Positions 62,694 through 64,000 of a stretch of 64,000 bases of DNA are shown one piece after another; the stretch's first letter is position 1; the number at the start of each line of letters is the position of its first letter. The stretch is from Geodermatophilus nigrescens. GTDB taxonomy: Bacteria; Actinomycetota; Actinomycetes; Mycobacteriales; Geodermatophilaceae. The translations under genes were made by a program, and so were the position numbers. The stretch lies in the NCBI RefSeq assembly GCF_900129495.1, contig NZ_FQVX01000003.1, forward strand, positions 682,001 through 746,000, read 5' to 3'. Under the pieces are notes generated by a model that saw only the letters and a list, made by a program, of their open reading frames with translations, was not told the DNA's origin and ran no database searches.

Positions 62694-64000
62694 ATGAGCA
62701 CGACCGAGCGGGCCGCCGCACCGGCGGACGCCGAGGTCCTCGAGTCCCCCCGGTCGGCGGCGCGGCGCCGGCTGCCCCGGGACCTGCCGACCCTGCGGCG
62801 CGGCGTGCGCCGGCGGGCCGGGCGGGCGCGCCGGATCAGCCGTGCCCTGCTGGCCGCGGCGCTGTCGGCCTGGCGCTCGTCGCTGCACGTGCGGATCGGC
62901 GCGATCACGATGGTCGTCGCCGGCACCGTCGTCGTCATCGTCAGCCTGGTGCTGTTCAGCCAGATCCGCACCCAGCTGCTCACCGTCAAGCAGCAGGCGG
63001 CGATCGACCAGGTGCAGTCGGGCGTCTTCTACGCCCAGACCGAGGTGGTCGGCATCGCCGCCGGCGACGCCGCGAGCGTGCGGACCACGCTGGACCGCAC
63101 CGTGCAGCAGCTGCTCACCCGCGGCGGGTCGGCCGGCGACTTCGACGTCGTCATGGTCTACCGGGCCGGCGAGACCGAGCGGCCGCCCGCGGTCAGCCAG
63201 CGCGGCATCTACCCGGCGCTGCCCGACGGGCTGCGCGCCGACGTGCGCGGCGGCGGGCAGTCCTACCAGTACGCGATGGTCCCCAACGCCGCCGGCCAGG
63301 AGCGTCCGACGCTGCTCGTCGGCTCCCCGGTGCCCGGCGGCGCGTCGTCGTCCGGGCAGATCGAGCTGTACTACGCCTTCCCCCTCGACCAGGAGGAGGA
63401 GACGCTCTCGCTGATCCGCAGCACCGTGGCGATCAGCGGCATCGCGCTCACCCTGTTCGTCGCCGGCATCGGCGTGCTCGTCACCCGGCTGGTCGTCGAC
63501 CCGGTGCGCCGCGCGGCGGGCACCGCCCAGCGGCTGGCCGAGGGCCAGCTCGAGGAGCGGATGGCCGTGCGCGGCGAGGACGACCTCGCCCGGCTGGCCA
63601 CCAGCTTCAACGCGATGGCCGACAGCCTGCAGCGGCAGATCACCCAGCTCGAGGGCCTCTCGCAGCTGCAGCAGCGGTTCACCTCCGACGTCAGCCACGA
63701 GCTGCGCACCCCGCTCACCACGGTGCAGATGGCCGCCGACGTGCTGCACGAGTCGCGGGAGGACTTCGCGCCGCACGTGGCGCGGTCGGCCGAGCTGCTG
63801 CACGAGGAACTCGAGCGCTTCGAGCGGCTGCTGTCGGACCTGCTGGAGATCAGCCGCTACGACGCCGGCGCCGCCGTCCTGGACTGGGCGCCCACCGACC
63901 TCGCCGCCATCGTCGGCCGGGTCACCGACGGCATGTCCGCGCTGGCCGAGCGGCACGGCTGCGAGCTGCAGGTGACCTGCCCGCGCGACCCGGTGATCGC
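62694..64000 (+). CDS. mtrB: Sensor histidine kinase MtrB, 5' part
   Basis: The window ends after 435 codons. An N-terminal cytoplasmic basic segment leads to helix 1 (about residues 66-95, VRIGAITMVVAGTVVVIVSL), an extracytoplasmic sensor of about 130 residues, helix 2 (about 240-262, STVAISGIALTLFVAGIGVL) and a HAMP linker (TRLVVDPVRRAAGTAQRLAE). The dimerisation domain has SHELRTPLTT with His335. The ATP-binding domain is cut off. ATG 62694 lies 4 bases after the mtrA stop. LpqB would be expected next, beyond the edge. Confidence 0.93.
   Translation, partial: MSTTERAAAPADAEVLESPRSAARRRLPRDLPTLRRGVRRRAGRARRISRALLAAALSAWRSSLHVRIGAITMVVAGTVVVIVSLVLFSQIRTQLLTVKQQAAIDQVQSGVFYAQTEVVGIAAGDAASVRTTLDRTVQQLLTRGGSAGDFDVVMVYRAGETERPPAVSQRGIYPALPDGLRADVRGGGQSYQYAMVPNAAGQERPTLLVGSPVPGGASSSGQIELYYAFPLDQEEETLSLIRSTVAISGIALTLFVAGIGVLVTRLVVDPVRRAAGTAQRLAEGQLEERMAVRGEDDLARLATSFNAMADSLQRQITQLEGLSQLQQRFTSDVSHELRTPLTTVQMAADVLHESREDFAPHVARSAELLHEELERFERLLSDLLEISRYDAGAAVLDWAPTDLAAIVGRVTDGMSALAERHGCELQVTCPRDPVI

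Overview
The window is about 64 kb of very GC-rich, densely coding actinobacterial chromosome with no mobile element, tRNA, rRNA or CRISPR array. Many genes start with GTG, and start and stop codons overlap by 1-8 bases along whole operons. The gene set (WhiB, MtrA-MtrB, F420 genes, DprE1/DprE2, UbiA, GlfT1/GlfT2, Glf, Rml, LCP, ManA/ManB/ManC) and gene order resemble the Mycobacterium tuberculosis blocks Rv3244c-Rv3268 and Rv3781-Rv3809. The window carries no mycolate genes and has its own accessory clusters. I infer a non-mycobacterial soil actinobacterium, possibly of the Geodermatophilaceae. This is recalled gene order and style, not a search result.

Layout. (1) 191-2630: a LicD-like/methyltransferase fusion, a coiled-coil protein and a TagD-like cytidylyltransferase. 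(2) 2637-6250, minus strand: GtrA, DUF1028, a CoA-transferase pair and a TIGR03089 protein. (3) 6429-13610: a tightly coupled operon of a YfhO-like membrane protein, GtrA, a HAD phosphatase, a membrane/kinase fusion, a GT2 transferase and a sugar-type nucleotidyltransferase. (4) 13817-16853: an acyltransferase-SGNH protein and a divergent SGNH lipoprotein. (5) 16922-20569: PAP2-ubiA-dprE1-dprE2, the decaprenyl-phosphoryl-arabinose donor pathway. (6) 20631-24284: an LCP ligase divergent from rmlB-rmlD. (7) 24456-30939: two very large LGFP-repeat secreted proteins around a lipoprotein. (8) 31016-36815: galactan export and synthesis (wzm, wzt, glfT1, then glfT2 and glf on the other strand). (9) 36919-40121: two paralogous GT-C-like membrane proteins. 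(10) 40224-44646: wbbL, two gmd paralogues, manC. (11) 44706-49472: an SDR, an AlkA-like glycosylase, rmlA and the F420 genes fbiB/fbiA. (12) 49702-57920: whiB, four poorly known genes, DUF3499, manB, Trm112-like, a SIS-like protein and DUF808. (13) 58017-64000: manA, a secreted nuclease, sahH, mtrA and the 5' part of mtrB, which runs off the right edge.

Functionally most of the window builds the cell envelope. dTDP-rhamnose (RmlA, B, D; RmlC is not in the window) feeds WbbL for the linker. Glf, GlfT1 and GlfT2 make galactofuran, Wzm/Wzt export it, and UbiA-PAP2-DprE1-DprE2 make the arabinose donor. The GT-C-like proteins may add sugars outside, LCP attaches the polymer to peptidoglycan, and the LGFP proteins probably bind or remodel the finished wall. 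Mannose metabolism (ManA, ManB, ManC, Gmd) supplies GDP-sugars. The first 13.6 kb looks like a separate, undescribed pathway that activates and transfers a phosphorylated group to an envelope glycan.

No gap between genes exceeds 300 bases. The larger ones (1-190, 13611-13816, 22212-22395, 49473-49701, 53508-53725, 60115-60315, 61816-61981) hold promoters, hairpins or short repeats, described below where anything is visible.
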